Shown: positions 51,701 to 61,455 of the stretch, piece after piece
Layout: each line of letters opens with the position of its first letter
Numbering within the stretch: the stretch's first letter is position 1
Assembly: GCA_030426665.1 (NCBI GenBank)
Contig: JAUHYD010000002.1
Coordinates: 1-64,000 of the forward strand
Origin: Bacteroidia bacterium
Lineage (GTDB): Bacteria; Bacteroidota; Bacteroidia; Chitinophagales; Chitinophagaceae
Length of the DNA stretch: 64,000 nucleotides
Direction of reading: 5' to 3'
The notes under the pieces: model-generated
Told to the model about the DNA's origin: nothing
Database searches by the model: none
What the model saw: only the letters and a program-made list of their open reading frames with translations
Position numbers and translations under genes: made by a program

Positions 51701-53074
51701 ATGCAAGCATGGAAAGATTATCAGACAGAGCACAAAGACCGTTTTCTTAACGAGCTACTTGACCTTTTGCGCATACCATCGGTGAGCGCAGATAGCAAGT
51801 ACAAAGGAGATGTTGCTCATTGTGCCGATGTTGTTAAAGAGCACCTTTTAAATGCAGGTTGCGATAAAGCGGAAATTTGTCCTACTGCCGGTCATCCTAT
51901 TGTTTACGGCGAGAAAATAGTGGACCCCGCGTTACCTACAGTGTTGGTTTATGGTCACTACGATGTACAGCCCGCAGATCCGTTGGAATTGTGGGATAGT
52001 GGTCCTTTTGAGCCGGTAGTTAAAGAAGGTAAGATATTTGCAAGAGGTGCCTGCGACGATAAGGGGCAGATGTTTATGCATATCAAGGCGCTGGAAGTAA
52101 TGTCTAAGACAAACAGCCTGCCTTGTAACGTAAAGGTGATGATTGAGGGCGAAGAAGAAGTAGGCTCTGATAATCTAGGCAAGTTTTTAGAAGATAATAC
52201 CGAAAAGCTAAAGGCCGATGTAGTGCTGGTTTCAGACACGTCAATGATTGGTATGGATACGCCATCTATCGAGAGCGGTTTGAGAGGGTTATCCTATATG
52301 GAAGTGGAAGTAACCGGTCCTAACCGTGATTTGCATAGTGGCGTGTATGGTGGTGCAGTAGCCAACCCTGCAACTATCCTTTGCCAGATGATTGCGAGTC
52401 TGCATGATGAAAACAATCACATTACTATTCCCGGATTTTATGACAAAGTTTTGGAACTAAATGCGGCAGAACGTGCTGCCCTCAATAATGCTCCTTTTGA
52501 TCTGGAAGAATATAAAAGAGAGCTGGGAGTGAAAGACGTTTGGGGAGAAGACAGTTATACTACGCTTGAGCGCACCGGTACTCGTCCTACATTGGATGTG
52601 AATGGTATTTGGGGTGGTTATATGGGAGAAGGTGCAAAGACAGTATTGCCTTCAAAGGCAAATGCGAAGATTTCTATGCGTCTGGTGCCAAATCAGGTTT
52701 CTCAGGAAATATCGGATATGTTCAAAGCTCATTTTGAGTCTATCGCTCCTGATTGTGTTTCCGTAAAAATCACAGCGCATCATGGTGGAGAGCCTGTTGT
52801 TACTCCTACTGATTCTCCTGCTTATATTGCCGCAGCCAAAGCAATTAAAACAACCTTTGGAAAAGACCCGATACCGACACGCGGTGGCGGTAGTATTCCT
52901 ATTGTGGCCTTATTTGAGCGTACATTAGGCTTGAAGACCGTGTTGCTGGGCTTTGGTTTGGATAATGATAATATCCACTCGCCAAACGAGAAGTTTGAAG
53001 TATTTAACTACAACAAAGGCATAGAAACAATTCCATATTTCCACAAGTACTTCGCCGAGAGTTTCGGAAAGTAA
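51701..53074 (+). CDS. M20 family metallopeptidase (dipeptidase)
   Basis: Zinc-dependent dipeptidase/carboxypeptidase of the M20 family, 457 residues. Metal ligands are visible in HYDVQPAD (His, Asp), ARGACDDKGQ (bridging Asp) and EGEEEVGS (catalytic Glu and ligand Glu), with the distal His in 'LHSGVYGG'. A dimerisation domain is inserted from about residue 200. It is of the cytosolic CNDP-like subgroup, with no signal peptide. A tacttttg -7-like box at 51672-51679 precedes the ATG. The gene ends before a strong terminator. Confidence 0.9.
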   Translation: MQAWKDYQTEHKDRFLNELLDLLRIPSVSADSKYKGDVAHCADVVKEHLLNAGCDKAEICPTAGHPIVYGEKIVDPALPTVLVYGHYDVQPADPLELWDSGPFEPVVKEGKIFARGACDDKGQMFMHIKALEVMSKTNSLPCNVKVMIEGEEEVGSDNLGKFLEDNTEKLKADVVLVSDTSMIGMDTPSIESGLRGLSYMEVEVTGPNRDLHSGVYGGAVANPATILCQMIASLHDENNHITIPGFYDKVLELNAAERAALNNAPFDLEEYKRELGVKDVWGEDSYTTLERTGTRPTLDVNGIWGGYMGEGAKTVLPSKANAKISMRLVPNQVSQEISDMFKAHFESIAPDCVSVKITAHHGGEPVVTPTDSPAYIAAAKAIKTTFGKDPIPTRGGGSIPIVALFERTLGLKTVLLGFGLDNDNIHSPNEKFEVFNYNKGIETIPYFHKYFAESFGK

Positions 53075-53126
53075 TGGTAGGTTTTGAATTTGTTCTGTCC
53101 TGATAATAATACAGGAATCAATATTC

Positions 53127-53159
53127 AAGAAGCAGGTTTCAAAGCCTGCTTCTTTTTTT
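53127..53159 (+). terminator. Rho-independent terminator of the M20 peptidase gene
   Basis: gaagcagg (53129-53136) pairs with cctgcttc (53145-53152), extended by two A-T pairs, followed by a run of seven T. Located about 55 bp after the stop. Confidence 0.88.
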
Positions 53160-53308
53160 GTCTGTAATATTTTGACACTCGCATAAGTTGTAAAAAGAAA
53201 ACTGTTATCTACACTTAATTTCGTGTCAAACGTTTCCAATAGCAGGAAGGTGAACAGTGCAAACAACCCAACGCAGTAAAAGAGGGATGATGGTTTTCGC
53301 CAATACTT

Positions 53309-54790
53309 TTAGTGGTTTATCTGGAGTTTGCTATAGATACGCTGACCTCTTGTGTCTGCTATTGAAACAAAGTAGAAGCCTGATGCCAATGTACTGATGT
53401 CAAGTACGATGTCTGCGCCATCATACTCATTGGCAAGCACTTGTTGTCCTGATACATTGGTGAGCGAAACTGTGTATTTGCCCGGCTTGCCGGTACGTAT
53501 GGTCAGGTTGTTATTCGCCGGGTTGGGAAATAGTGTTACAGCATCAGTGCTGAGCAGAATGTCGTTGACTTCAGTAGGCAGATACTTGAATGTGCCGCAA
53601 GACACACCGTTCTTGAATGAATATATCATCCTGCTACTCGTGCTATTGCCTGGTGTCGGGTCATGGCATTCGTAATTCTGTTTCTGCCCAAACCCTACTT
53701 TATATGTTGAAGAGCTTCCACAGGGTTGAAAGTCGTTAAACAATTCACCGCTTACAATTGTGAATAGTGGACTGACAAATCCACAAGAACTGTCGTTTTG
53801 GAAATAGGTGTATTTGCTGTCGATACCAAGCTCTTCGGGCATAAACGTGGGGTTAAGGAAATCAAAGTCTCCAGCGGTCACGGTCAGGTTTTTAATGGCA
53901 TAGCTTACCGAGTATGTAGTTGGGTAACCACTTTGCAAATATCCTCTTTCATGAATTTCGTATTCTGTTTCAGTGCTGCTGGTGACTGTTTTTGAGAATA
54001 TTGTATCTAAAATATATTTTTGGCAGATTCCTGTGCCCGAGCAGTAAACGTGATACTCAAAAATGTCACCAACATTATATTCATACAGATTTTCGTTTTG
54101 GATATGAGGCGTTTCTACAAAACTGAACTGCTGTTCGGTACATAATTGAAAGAAATAATCATTTACCAGGCCGGTAGCAGTATCGCAATAACTTGTTGGG
54201 CAAACATATCTATGTGGGAACAAGTACAAGTCAAATGCCTGATAAAATCCGAAATTCTTGCTGACTGCAATTATTAATTCTGATGCCGGGTCCGAGGGCA
54301 CATAACCTGTATCTCTGTCAAACGCACGAATAACCATTGTTTTTACTGAATCATGTACACTACCTATGCTTTTTACTGTTTTTGACATCATAAAAGCTTT
54401 GTAGTAAACATTGCTTGTGTCTTGATAGAATATCCATGAGTCTCCAATTTCTGCCTGTGTTTTGATTATTATGGTATCGTGCCAAATGTTATCAAATAGA
54501 AAGGTGCCATCATTAAGCTGTATAACTTTCTTTCCAAGCCAACTGCCTCCATTGGAGTCAGTTGGTATTATTCCCATAGTGCCGCTATATGAACCGCGTA
54601 GCGTATGAAACGGGTAGTAAATTAAAGAGTCCGGGTAAGAATGTACTGAGTCTATCCTTATGCCACGGACATAACCATTACTATTAGTGAAATAGTGCTT
54701 CACTCCTGTTTGCAGACATTGATAGTTTTGTGAAAAGCCGGACACACCAGTGATGATTAAAAATAGAAAAGTGCATAAGGTCTGTCGCAT
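53309..54790 (-). CDS. T9SS-secreted protein, unknown
   Basis: A 493-residue secreted protein. The signal peptide is MRQTLCTFLFLIITGVSGFSQ. The body of about 390 residues has no recognised domain but is Tyr/Ser/Thr-rich and beta-predicted, with several cysteines ('YHVYCSGTGICQKYILDTIF', 'CPTSYCDTATG'). It ends in a type A T9SS sorting tail from about residue 415 (VTLFPNPANNNLTIRTGKPG...GFYFVSIADTRGQRIYSKLQI). ATG 54790 starts the signal peptide; the frame is open 24 codons further upstream. Confidence 0.8.
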   Translation of the reverse strand: MRQTLCTFLFLIITGVSGFSQNYQCLQTGVKHYFTNSNGYVRGIRIDSVHSYPDSLIYYPFHTLRGSYSGTMGIIPTDSNGGSWLGKKVIQLNDGTFLFDNIWHDTIIIKTQAEIGDSWIFYQDTSNVYYKAFMMSKTVKSIGSVHDSVKTMVIRAFDRDTGYVPSDPASELIIAVSKNFGFYQAFDLYLFPHRYVCPTSYCDTATGLVNDYFFQLCTEQQFSFVETPHIQNENLYEYNVGDIFEYHVYCSGTGICQKYILDTIFSKTVTSSTETEYEIHERGYLQSGYPTTYSVSYAIKNLTVTAGDFDFLNPTFMPEELGIDSKYTYFQNDSSCGFVSPLFTIVSGELFNDFQPCGSSSTYKVGFGQKQNYECHDPTPGNSTSSRMIYSFKNGVSCGTFKYLPTEVNDILLSTDAVTLFPNPANNNLTIRTGKPGKYTVSLTNVSGQQVLANEYDGADIVLDISTLASGFYFVSIADTRGQRIYSKLQINH

Positions 54791-54892
54791 AGGAATAAAA
54801 TGGATGAAAAAGGATGACACATTAAAGTTAATTATTATTGTGTCGCTGTCCAAATTATGCATCGGTAGTGGGTTAGTCCAACCCTGCCTTTA

Positions 54893-54926
54893 ATCAAAAA
54901 AGGAGCGACAATATGCCACTCCTTTT
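54893..54926 (-). terminator. Terminator after the DinB gene
   Basis: aaaaggag (54897-54904) and ctcctttt (54919-54926) form the stem; read on the minus strand it is followed by a run of T (complement of 54893-54899). Located 25 bp beyond the DinB stop. Confidence 0.75.
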
Positions 54927-54950
54927 ATTAATAAATACTTCCAAAGAGTT

Positions 54951-55463
54951 TTACTTTGCTGCCATTGCTTCCATTTCATCGGCTGTAGGGCCGTACATGC
55001 CCGGAAGGGGTATGTCTAACATGCGCAGATAAACGCCTAATTGAGCACGGTGGTGATATTGATGACTTAATGCAAACGTCCGCAGCACAACGCTTTTTGG
55101 CATTGTGAAGTGAATATGTTCACCGGTTCTCATCGTCCAGTTCTTATCAAAGTCTTCGTCTGTGCAGTTCTCCAATACCGACAATGCCTGCGCAACATGT
55201 TCTTCATGCTTTTCCATCAACTCTTCAATGGAAGACGGAGGTGCCAGTTTGTAGTCAAACTTTGCAAAGTCCAGTTCATCTGTGAGCATGGTCATTGAAA
55301 CCCAGCCCGGAAGTTCTGCCACGTGCATCGCAAGTTTTCCTAGTGCCATCGACTTTGCATGAGGTTTCCAGTCATTTTGCTCTACCGGAACAAGTTTTAA
55401 GATTTTTCTTGTGTTCTCAGCTTCCCGCTGAACTTCGGCTATTAGTGGTTTGTTAAGTGACAT
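54951..55463 (-). CDS. DinB family protein
   Basis: A 170-residue four-helix-bundle protein of the DinB/YfiT type. The three metal-binding histidines fit His47 (LGKLAMHVAEL), and His134/His138 in the block 'ALSHQYHHRAQLGVYLRMLDIPLPGMYG'. Such proteins bind a divalent metal and often act as thiol-dependent transferases in detoxification, but the substrate is unknown here. The start ATG and length are normal for the family. Confidence 0.88.
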   Translation of the reverse strand: MSLNKPLIAEVQREAENTRKILKLVPVEQNDWKPHAKSMALGKLAMHVAELPGWVSMTMLTDELDFAKFDYKLAPPSSIEELMEKHEEHVAQALSVLENCTDEDFDKNWTMRTGEHIHFTMPKSVVLRTFALSHQYHHRAQLGVYLRMLDIPLPGMYGPTADEMEAMAAK

Positions 55464-55528
55464 TGTCTGAAATTAATTTTTGTGAAAGTAAAAAATATTG
55501 ACAACTTACAGACCTCTAAAATACCAAT

Positions 55529-56557
55529 ATGCGTCTGCTTAACAATTCGTTTATCTTTTTTGCGTTGTTTGCTATTTCCTGTAACGGGAGTTCTCAAACC
55601 GGGTTCAAATCCGATGTTGCCATAGCGTTTTACAATGTCGAGAATTTCTTCGATACATTAGACAACCCGCACAAAATAGATAACGACTTTACGCCGGAAG
55701 GGAAATATCATTATGGTCAGCGGGTTTATGAGCAGAAGTTGCACAACATAGCTACTGTTGTTCAGAGTATGGATAATGGCAAGAGTCCGGCGATCATCGG
55801 TCTGGCAGAAGTAGAGAATGCCACCGTTTTAAGAGATTTGGCACGTCAACCTGAATTACGCCGGTCTGCCTATAAATATGTTTGGTATGATGGTCCGGAC
55901 ATCCGGGGCATAAATGTTGCGTTGATGTATAATCCCGATTACTTTCATATGCTGGGGAGTCAACCCTTGAATGTAGATTTGTCATCAATACAGAAAAGGT
56001 CACTCACTCGAGATGTTTTGTACGTGCGAGGCGTACTTGCCGGAGATACAGTACATATTCTGGTCAACCACTGGCCGTCTCGCAGAGGTGGAGTTGCAAA
56101 AAGTAATCCGAAAAGAGCCATTGCCGCACGGGTAAACAAAGCGGTAGTTGACGGAATTCTGGAGCAAAACCCGAATGCACGTATTATTGTTATGGGCGAC
56201 TTTAACGATAATCCGGATGATCCGTCGTTAACAAAGGTATTGCAGTCTTCGGGAAAGGTGCCTGCAAGCAGGTCGCATAAGTTGTACAATCCTTTTGCAA
56301 AACTATACTCCGATGGCCTGGGAACCGAGGTTTACAGACATGTCTGGAATTTATTTGACCAGATAATCATTTCCTCAGGAATGTTACAAACCGACAGCAA
56401 ACTTAAATTTGAAAGCGCAAACATCTATAAACCGAAGTTTATACAAGAAACTTACAAGGGGCATGTTGGTGAACCGCATCGCTCCTTTAAGGGAAGTCAC
56501 TGGATAAAAGGGTACAGTGATCACTATCCTGTTGTGATTTATTGCACTGCAAACTAA
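55529..56557 (+). CDS. Endonuclease/exonuclease/phosphatase-family lipoprotein
   Basis: A 342-residue protein of the EEP (DNase I-like) fold with a lipoprotein signal (MRLLNNSFIFFALFAISC, Cys18). EEP motifs are 'VAIAFYNVENFFDTLDNP' (metal-binding Asn), 'IIGLAEVEN' (Glu), 'ILVNHWPSRRGG' (His), 'IIVMGDFNDNPDD' (D-x-N) and the final 'IKGYSDHYPVVI' (catalytic D-H). The site is complete. It probably acts in the periplasm or on the cell surface in nucleic acid or phosphate scavenging; substrate not known. Confidence 0.88.
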   Translation: MRLLNNSFIFFALFAISCNGSSQTGFKSDVAIAFYNVENFFDTLDNPHKIDNDFTPEGKYHYGQRVYEQKLHNIATVVQSMDNGKSPAIIGLAEVENATVLRDLARQPELRRSAYKYVWYDGPDIRGINVALMYNPDYFHMLGSQPLNVDLSSIQKRSLTRDVLYVRGVLAGDTVHILVNHWPSRRGGVAKSNPKRAIAARVNKAVVDGILEQNPNARIIVMGDFNDNPDDPSLTKVLQSSGKVPASRSHKLYNPFAKLYSDGLGTEVYRHVWNLFDQIIISSGMLQTDSKLKFESANIYKPKFIQETYKGHVGEPHRSFKGSHWIKGYSDHYPVVIYCTAN

Positions 56558-56568
56558 TTTGTTCATTC

Positions 56569-57774
56569 CTAAACACGCTCCAGTATCACTGCGTAGCCTT
56601 GTCCCAATCCTACACACATTGTAGCCAACGCATAACGTTTGCCCTGTTTTTGCAACTCGTGCGCCGCACTATATACGATGCGCGCACCTGTCATTCCTAA
56701 TGGATGACCGATAGCGATGGCACCTCCGTTTACATTAAGGCGTGGGTCTTCGTCGGCAATTCCCCAGCTTCTGGTACAGGCAAGGCTTTGCGCTGCAAAT
56801 GCCTCATTAAGTTCTATCAGGTCTATGTCGTTAAGAGTTAGCCCTGCTTTTGCCAGTGCTTTGTTGGTTGCGCCTACAGGACCAATTCCCATAATGTGAG
56901 GCTCTACTCCTACCACCGCTGAACTAACTATTCTGGCTTTTGGCGTTATGCCATACTTCTTCACTGCATCTTCAGACAATATATATGATGCAGCAGCGCC
57001 ATCATTCAGTCCGGATGAATTACCTGCGGTTACTGTGCCATCTTTTCTGAACGCGGGGCGCAATGTTCCTAGTTTTTCAAGCGTTGAGAAGGGTTTAATG
57101 AACTCATCTTTATCTACGATTATCGGATCTTTTTTGCGTTGTGGTATCGAAACCGCAACTATTTCTTCGGCAAGTCTGCCTGAGTCTTGTGCCGCTGTGG
57201 CTTTCATTTGCGAACGAAAAGCGAAAGCATCCTGATCTTCTCTGTTTATTTTGTGGATGTCGGCAAGGTTTTCAGCGGTTATCCCCATAGGGTCTGTGCC
57301 GTATAATTCATGCATTTTTGGATTTATAAAGCGCCACCCAAAACTACTGTCGTGCATTTGTGCGTCGCCACCGAAAGCTTGTGAGGTCTTTGAGATTACC
57401 CAGGGGCTGCGGGTCATGTGCTCCATTCCTCCTGCCAGAAATACATCGCCATCTCCGGCTTTAATAGCACGGGATGCATTGATGATGGCAGACATTCCCG
57501 AAGCACACAGTCTGTTGACGGTTTCTCCCGGCACACTCCACGGGATTCCGGCAAGCAGCAATGACATTCTTGCCACGTTTCTGTTGTCCTCCCCTGCCTG
57601 ATTATGGCACCCGAAAATCACATCGTCTATGTCTTCTGCGGGAATCATTGGGTTTCTGGCAACGAGCTCTTTCATGACCAATGCGCCCATATCATCAGCA
57701 CGAATGCCGGACAAAGCACCGCGCAAATTACCTACCGGAGTTCGTATTCCATCAACTATATATGCTTGTTTCAT
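56569..57774 (-). CDS. Thiolase (acetyl-CoA C-acyltransferase)
   Basis: A 401-residue thiolase performing the last step of fatty-acid beta-oxidation or a related ring-degradation pathway. The nucleophile is Cys90 ([11 protein letters not shown]); the conserved '[17 protein letters not shown]' carries the catalytic His, and the second Cys is in '[11 protein letters not shown]'. Substrate motifs '[11 protein letters not shown]' and '[13 protein letters not shown]' are typical of FadA/PcaF-type enzymes. No other beta-oxidation genes are adjacent. Confidence 0.92.
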   Translation of the reverse strand: MKQAYIVDGIRTPVGNLRGALSGIRADDMGALVMKELVARNPMIPAEDIDDVIFGCHNQAGEDNRNVARMSLLLAGIPWSVPGETVNRLCASGMSAIINASRAIKAGDGDVFLAGGMEHMTRSPWVISKTSQAFGGDAQMHDSSFGWRFINPKMHELYGTDPMGITAENLADIHKINREDQDAFAFRSQMKATAAQDSGRLAEEIVAVSIPQRKKDPIIVDKDEFIKPFSTLEKLGTLRPAFRKDGTVTAGNSSGLNDGAAASYILSEDAVKKYGITPKARIVSSAVVGVEPHIMGIGPVGATNKALAKAGLTLNDIDLIELNEAFAAQSLACTRSWGIADEDPRLNVNGGAIAIGHPLGMTGARIVYSAAHELQKQGKRYALATMCVGLGQGYAVILERV

Positions 57775-57862
57775 TTTTCGTTTTTTAGAGGGTACAAAGG
57801 TACAGGTATTTTGTAAATGACTGCAGTAACAGGGGCAGCAGAGTTATAGGGGAAAACAGATA

Positions 57863-58564
57863 TTACCCCTCCAGATGAATAGAAATAACTATCATTCGGG
57901 TGCTTAGACGGTCTATGGCATTTGTAAGCTGTAGTCCTTCATCTCTAAACAACTGATTGGCAAAGCCTTGACTGACTTTGATTTCCGGCGAGAAAATAAA
58001 GTTCGGATTGAAGAACTCAAACCCGACGCCAAATTCCACCCCGTAGTCCACAGGCTTAATTTTTATAAACTCGTCGGGTCTTTTTGAGCGGGCATTTGCC
58101 GCCAGGTCATAATCAAACTTACCGCCCGCAAGTCCATAAAATCTGAAGTTTTTAATGCGATCACTCTTAAATTTAAACTGAAAAGGTAGATGCATGTATA
58201 TCGACTCGATACTTCTGTTGGACAAACTATCCGATGGAGGGCCATATTGGAATTTTAGTCGCTTTTCTGCAAAAGCCAGCGAAGGCACAAACCGGAAATC
58301 CACGAAGCTGGAGAGTCTGAGACTGCCCATCAGTCCCAGATTAAAGCCCGGCTGCCATAGTGGTTGAATGCTGGTAAAAGTATCTGTTGTAGCAAATGAA
58401 GAAGAGTAGTTAATTTTGTGCACTGAAAAGTTCATGCCGAATGTAATGCCGAAGTAGTATAACTTGTCATCATGTTCCGGCATATTTAATACCTGTCGTT
58501 GTGCATGGGTACCTAATGGCAATAAAAGAAACAATATGAAAATCGGTAATTTACCGTGTCGCAT
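57863..58564 (-). CDS. porT: PorT-like type IX secretion protein
   Basis: A 233-residue outer-membrane beta-barrel protein with a signal peptide (residues 1-21, ending HAQ). The opening 'NMPEHDDKLYYFGITFGMNFSVHKINYSS' and the order of barrel strands with 'KFDYDLAANARSKRPDEFIKIKPVDYGVEFGVGFEFFNPNFIFSPEIKVSQGF' resemble PorT/SprT, a T9SS component needed for export of CTD-bearing proteins. This fits the five CTD cargo genes in the window. General outer-membrane barrel family members look similar, so the symbol is a best call. Confidence 0.78.
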   Translation of the reverse strand: MRHGKLPIFILFLLLPLGTHAQRQVLNMPEHDDKLYYFGITFGMNFSVHKINYSSSFATTDTFTSIQPLWQPGFNLGLMGSLRLSSFVDFRFVPSLAFAEKRLKFQYGPPSDSLSNRSIESIYMHLPFQFKFKSDRIKNFRFYGLAGGKFDYDLAANARSKRPDEFIKIKPVDYGVEFGVGFEFFNPNFIFSPEIKVSQGFANQLFRDEGLQLTNAIDRLSTRMIVISIHLEG

Positions 58565-58675
58565 GAAAGTTAGTGTTGTTCTGTATTAGTAACGCAAAAC
58601 ACGAAGATACATTATGTTGCCCGTTTGTCATGTCTCAATATCTTACTCACTGATAGCAATTATTTTGAAAAAAAA

Positions 58676-58707
58676 TTGTGAATAAACGCAATGAATGTGT
58701 AACTTTG
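58676..58707 (+). promoter_or_regulatory. Bacteroidota promoter for a short transcript
   Basis: ttg (58676-58678), a 21-nt spacer, then taactttg (58700-58707), matching the TTTG/TAnnTTTG promoter type. Transcription would start near 58713; no gene begins within the next 200 bases. Confidence 0.6.
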
Positions 58708-58712
58708 TGTTA

Positions 58713-58793
58713 CGATAGCCGGAAAGAATTTATCTAAAGATATCTCCCTGGCACCGTGAAAACTTAAAGCCCCCATACCTTGGGGGCTTTTTT
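58713..58793 (+). ncRNA. Candidate structured small RNA
   Basis: The region between a good promoter and a strong terminator would give an RNA of about 80 nt with no reading frame. gccgg (58718-58722) can pair with ctggc (58748-58752), enclosing a small tatc-taaa-gata hairpin; the terminator stem follows at 58765-58793. I do not recognise it as a known RNA family. It lies between porT (opposite strand) and an EGF-like lipoprotein gene. Confidence 0.5.
58765..58793 (+). terminator. Rho-independent terminator of the candidate small RNA
   Basis: A GC-rich stem of aaagccccc with gggggcttt around a 7-nt loop, followed by a T run. It is too far upstream of the next gene to end anything other than a transcript from the promoter at 58676. 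Confidence 0.85.
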
Positions 58794-58935
58794 GTATTAA
58801 TTGGCGTCTATTAAAATTCTCCTCCATTTTATTAATTTACAGTGGAAGTCAAGGAAATCCTACGAAAATTATCTTTCTATGGGTTATCTTTGAGCAGAGA
58901 TTCAATATATTAGCACAACTTAATCTTCATTTATT

Positions 58936-59445
58936 ATGCCGATACGGAACGTACTCCTTACCACTTTTCTCGCTTTTATAGTGTTTGCTGCGATTTCTTA
59001 CACCTCCTGCAAATCCGACCCTTGTGACAATGTTGTCTGCATGAATCTGGGTGCATGTGATAACGGAGCATGTGTGTGTCCTGTTGGGTTTGAGGGAGTT
59101 CATTGCGAAATATTGAGTCGTGAAAAACTAATTAAGACCTTTAATGGTATAGATAGTTGCATATCGTCCTGGGATACACTGAGCCTCCTGGCATATCCGA
59201 TTCATTTTAGGGTAATGCTTGACGACCCGAGAGAAATGAGAATGCTGAATGTGCTCAATGACCTTGATGATAGTGCTGTTTGTACAATGGTGGCAACAGA
59301 TTCTTTTATTTTTCAGGGTAGCAACAATAGCCTTACTTATGTAGGGACCGGTAAAGTCAGCAACGACTCTTTGTGGCTGAAATATCACGTGGAGCGTGAT
59401 ACATCTTCTTACGACTGTACATTTTTCGGTCAGGGTTTAAGGTAG
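58936..59445 (+). CDS. Lipoprotein with an EGF-like domain
   Basis: A 169-residue lipoprotein: signal MPIRNVLLTTFLAFIVFAAISYTSC (Cys25). An EGF-like module follows at about 29-58 with six cysteines in the CxxxxCxxxxxCxxxxCxCxxxxxGxxC pattern (CDNVVCMNLGACDNGACVCPVGFEGVHC), then a ~110-residue beta-rich domain. It is exported and probably anchored to the outer membrane. Similar small EGF-bearing lipoproteins recur in Bacteroidota; function unknown. Confidence 0.75.
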   Translation: MPIRNVLLTTFLAFIVFAAISYTSCKSDPCDNVVCMNLGACDNGACVCPVGFEGVHCEILSREKLIKTFNGIDSCISSWDTLSLLAYPIHFRVMLDDPREMRMLNVLNDLDDSAVCTMVATDSFIFQGSNNSLTYVGTGKVSNDSLWLKYHVERDTSSYDCTFFGQGLR

Positions 59446-59513
59446 TATTTCGGTCTCGCCTTATGCGAAAGCAGGTTTTTAATTCCGTAGAAAGAAGACA
59501 TAATTTTTTCCTA

Positions 59514-59554
59514 TTGGCAGATTGACAGACGCTCGCGTTCTTGTCGTACTTTTG
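59514..59554 (+). promoter_or_regulatory. Promoter of the bacilliredoxin gene
   Basis: tacttttg at 59547-59554 with ttg at 59522-59524 (22-nt spacer) or 59514-59516. The predicted start lies about 15-20 bp before the ATG at 59578. Confidence 0.5.
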
Positions 59555-59577
59555 TGTCAACAAAAATTAATTAAACG

Positions 59578-59991
59578 ATGTATCCAGAACAGATAGTGGC
59601 TCCGATGAAGTCAGAACTTACAAGTCAGGGATTTACTGAATTGCTTTCCCCTGCAGATGTAGACACAACTTTGAGTCAGGCAGGAACGACTTTGTTGATG
59701 ATAAATAGCGTGTGTGGTTGCTCTGCCGGTACAGCAAGACCGGGTGTGCTGATGGCTGTACAAAATGCTGCTAAGGTACCGGACCGCCTTACAACAAGTT
59801 TTGCAGGATTCGACGTTGATGCAGTAAAGAAAGCACGAACTTACCTGATGCCTTATCCTCCGTCTTCTCCTGCAATCGCCTTGTTGAAGGATGGCAAAGT
59901 AGTTCATATGATTGAGCGTCATAACATTGAAGGACGTTCTGCTCAGATGATTGCTGCCAATTTGATTCAGGCATTTGAAACACATTGTTAG
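59578..59991 (+). CDS. BrxA/BrxB family bacilliredoxin
   Basis: A 137-residue thioredoxin-fold protein of the BrxA/BrxB (formerly DUF1094) family, which removes low-molecular-weight thiols such as bacillithiol from oxidised proteins. The redox motif is CGC in NSVCGCSAGTARPG (about residues 45-47). Family blocks 'MYPEQIVAPMKSELTSQGF', 'LPYPPSSPA'-like YLMPYPPSSPAIALLKDGK and 'MIERHNIEGRSAQMIA' are present. Length is normal. A terminator follows the gene. Confidence 0.9.
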   Translation: MYPEQIVAPMKSELTSQGFTELLSPADVDTTLSQAGTTLLMINSVCGCSAGTARPGVLMAVQNAAKVPDRLTTSFAGFDVDAVKKARTYLMPYPPSSPAIALLKDGKVVHMIERHNIEGRSAQMIAANLIQAFETHC

Positions 59992-60047
59992 TAGTTATAT
60001 TCCGGAATTGCACGACAGTGCAATCCGTTACAAAATCATAATATTTT

Positions 60048-60080
60048 AAAAAGGTGGGATTTTTCCCGCCTTTTTGTTTT
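60048..60080 (+). terminator. Rho-independent terminator after the bacilliredoxin gene
   Basis: aaaaaggtggg (60048-60058) pairs with cccgccttttt (60065-60075), one G-U pair, then further T. Lies 57 bp after the stop codon. Confidence 0.88.
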
Positions 60081-60132
60081 GTACGAACTTGATACAACCT
60101 TAACTTCGCAACTCAAAAATCAAGCACATATC

Positions 60133-61425
60133 ATGACACCACAGAAAATTACAATGAGCCAGAATGGCCAACTGAATGTACCAGACAATCCTATTGTACC
60201 CTTCATTGAGGGTGACGGCATCGGTCCGGACGTATGGAGTGCCAGTAAATTGGTTTTGGATGCGGCAGTGGCACATGTATATGGTGGTAAACGCAAGATA
60301 GAGTGGAAAGAAATATTAGCTGGTCAAAAAGCCTTTGACAAAACCGGAGAATGGTTGCCCGCAGAAACGCTGGCTGCTGCCCGGGAATATCTGGTTTCTA
60401 TAAAAGGTCCGTTGACAACTCCCGTTGGAGGAGGGATTCGCTCGCTCAATGTTGCAATGCGGCAGGAACTGGATTTATATGTTTGTCAGCGTCCTATCAA
60501 ATGGTACAAAGGGGTTCCTTCGCCTGTTGTGCACCCTGAAAATGTGAACATGACCATTTTCAGAGAAAATACCGAAGATATATATGCAGGAATAGAATTT
60601 AGTGCAGGTAGTCCCGAGGCGGCAAAGCTGCTCGATTTCCTGACTAATGAATTGGGCGCAGGTAAAAAGATACGTTTTCCGGAGACATCTGCATTTGGCA
60701 TTAAGCCGGTTTCTAAAGAAGGTACAGAGCGTTTGGTGCGTTCTGCCATACAATATGCACTCGATAATAAGTTGCCTTCTGTGACATTGGTACATAAAGG
60801 CAATATCATGAAGTTTACCGAAGGTGGTTTTAAGCTTTGGGGATATGAACTTGCTGAGCGCGAATTCGGAGACAGAGTATATACATGGGGCCAATGGGAA
60901 AATGCAAGAAAAACTCAGGGAGAGGATGCCGCAAATGCACGCCTCAAGCAGGAAGAGGCATTGGGTAAGTTAATTGTGAAGGACGTAATAGCTGACAACT
61001 TCTTGCAGCAGATATTGCTGGCACCACAAGATTATTCGGTTGTGGCTACATTGAATCTTAATGGTGATTATATTTCAGATGCTGCGGCTGCAGCGGTAGG
61101 TGGTATCGGTATTTCTCCCGGTGCTAACATCAATTATCAGACCGGACATGCCGTGTTCGAAGCAACACACGGTACAGCTCCCAGGTTTGCTAACACTGAC
61201 ACAATGAATCCTTCATCTTTGCTACTGAGTGGTGTTATGATGCTGGAATATATGGGTTGGAACGAAGCTGCAGAGTTGATTGAAACAGCTTTAGCCACGA
61301 CAATTAAGCGTAAAAGAGTCACCATAGACTTCTTCAATCTGATGCACGATGCAACGTTGCTGAAAACAAGCGAATTTGCATTAGATATTATCAAGAACGG
61401 TGGCATGGATGCTACAGAGCTTTAA
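60133..61425 (+). CDS. icd: Isocitrate dehydrogenase (NADP-dependent)
   Basis: TCA-cycle enzyme converting isocitrate to 2-oxoglutarate. The 430-residue protein is of the E. coli-type homodimeric subfamily: '[15 protein letters not shown]', substrate loop '[30 protein letters not shown]', '[14 protein letters not shown]', '[14 protein letters not shown]', 'MNPSS' and 'THGTAPRFA'. ATG 60133 ([10 protein letters not shown]) is taken; the in-frame region upstream back to 60079 overlaps the preceding terminator. ATG 60154 is a second option. A terminator lies downstream. Confidence 0.93.
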   Translation: MTPQKITMSQNGQLNVPDNPIVPFIEGDGIGPDVWSASKLVLDAAVAHVYGGKRKIEWKEILAGQKAFDKTGEWLPAETLAAAREYLVSIKGPLTTPVGGGIRSLNVAMRQELDLYVCQRPIKWYKGVPSPVVHPENVNMTIFRENTEDIYAGIEFSAGSPEAAKLLDFLTNELGAGKKIRFPETSAFGIKPVSKEGTERLVRSAIQYALDNKLPSVTLVHKGNIMKFTEGGFKLWGYELAEREFGDRVYTWGQWENARKTQGEDAANARLKQEEALGKLIVKDVIADNFLQQILLAPQDYSVVATLNLNGDYISDAAAAAVGGIGISPGANINYQTGHAVFEATHGTAPRFANTDTMNPSSLLLSGVMMLEYMGWNEAAELIETALATTIKRKRVTIDFFNLMHDATLLKTSEFALDIIKNGGMDATEL

Positions 61426-61455
61426 TAGTAATTTTTTGAAATATATATTTGTTAG

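Noticed and set aside
60475-60894. 139-codon minus-strand frame
   Set aside because: Antisense shadow of icd.
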